Below, in pieces: positions 6,194 to 6,194 of a DNA stretch of 6,194 nucleotides. Position 1 is the first letter of the stretch, and the number at the start of each line of letters is the position of its first letter. This stretch comes from CAYNFH01 sp964396385. GTDB lineage: Bacteria; Armatimonadota; Chthonomonadetes; Chthonomonadales; CAJBBX01. The stretch lies in contig CAYNFH010000307.1 of NCBI GenBank assembly GCA_964396385.1, forward strand, positions 1 through 6,194, in the 5' to 3' direction. Position numbers and translations under genes: made by a program. Under the pieces are notes generated by a model. That model was not told the origin of the DNA. It did no database searches and worked only from the letters and a program-made list of their open reading frames with translations.

Positions 6194-6194
6194 C

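Larger units (their letters stand above)
5924..6194. other. Downstream region with no convincing gene; repeats and GC hairpins
   Basis: This 271-base stretch contains a degenerate direct repeat and at least three inverted repeats, listed separately. One + frame is open from TTG 5920 to the window end (begins TGFTWDQYNVLCRVDWEREGG), and overlaps the TPR stop. Its later part is very Arg-rich, spans the repeats and has no recognisable domain or Shine-Dalgarno. I therefore do not call it a gene, but the N-terminal portion of an off-window gene cannot be excluded. The minus-strand frames here are equally Arg/Pro-rich and look like GC artefacts. Confidence 0.5.

Overview
The window is a GC-rich bacterial fragment. 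It looks like a metagenome-derived or draft scaffold, because a 10-N gap sits at 2279-2288. Its main content is a PSD1-family gene (DUF1549 plus DUF1553, with a CxxCH motif) followed by a DUF1501 Tat-exported protein. This two-gene module is hugely expanded in Planctomycetota and Verrucomicrobiota and also occurs in Lentisphaerota, Armatimonadota, Acidobacteriota and related groups. I cannot assign the phylum more closely from this stretch.

Layout, all on the + strand. Positions 1-2278 hold a PSD1 protein lacking its N-terminus and cut by the gap inside DUF1553. Positions 2289-3157 hold the C-terminal part of a PSD1 protein in a different frame. It restarts at the same DUF1553 motif that is already present just before the gap, so the junction is either a chimeric or overlapping scaffold join, or two paralogues. 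A 48-base spacer with heptanucleotide repeats leads into the DUF1501 gene (3206-4675). A 21-base spacer with a Shine-Dalgarno sequence leads into a polytopic membrane protein (4697-5314). A TPR-like protein (5339-5923) follows in exactly the same frame, separated only by one TGA, so the two look like halves of one membrane-TPR gene. Positions 5924-6194 contain no convincing gene but hold a sigma70-like promoter sequence, a degenerate direct repeat and several GC-rich hairpins.

The most unusual feature is a set of three short tracts of 7-bp tandem repeats within about 1 kb. An inverted pair of GACGGNN arms is read in frame inside DUF1553. GACGGAN units form the leader of the DUF1501 gene. Four perfect CTCACGA units are read in frame just after the DUF1501 signal peptide. 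They resemble the short tandemly repeated repetitive (STRR) heptamers of cyanobacteria in form, and they show such repeats being tolerated inside coding sequence.

PSD1 and DUF1501 proteins are probably co-transcribed, exported partners. DUF1501 has the alkaline phosphatase/sulfatase fold and PSD1 proteins carry cytochrome-c-like motifs. Their biochemical function is not established. The membrane and TPR genes may belong to the same transcription unit, but nothing in their sequence ties them to the module functionally.
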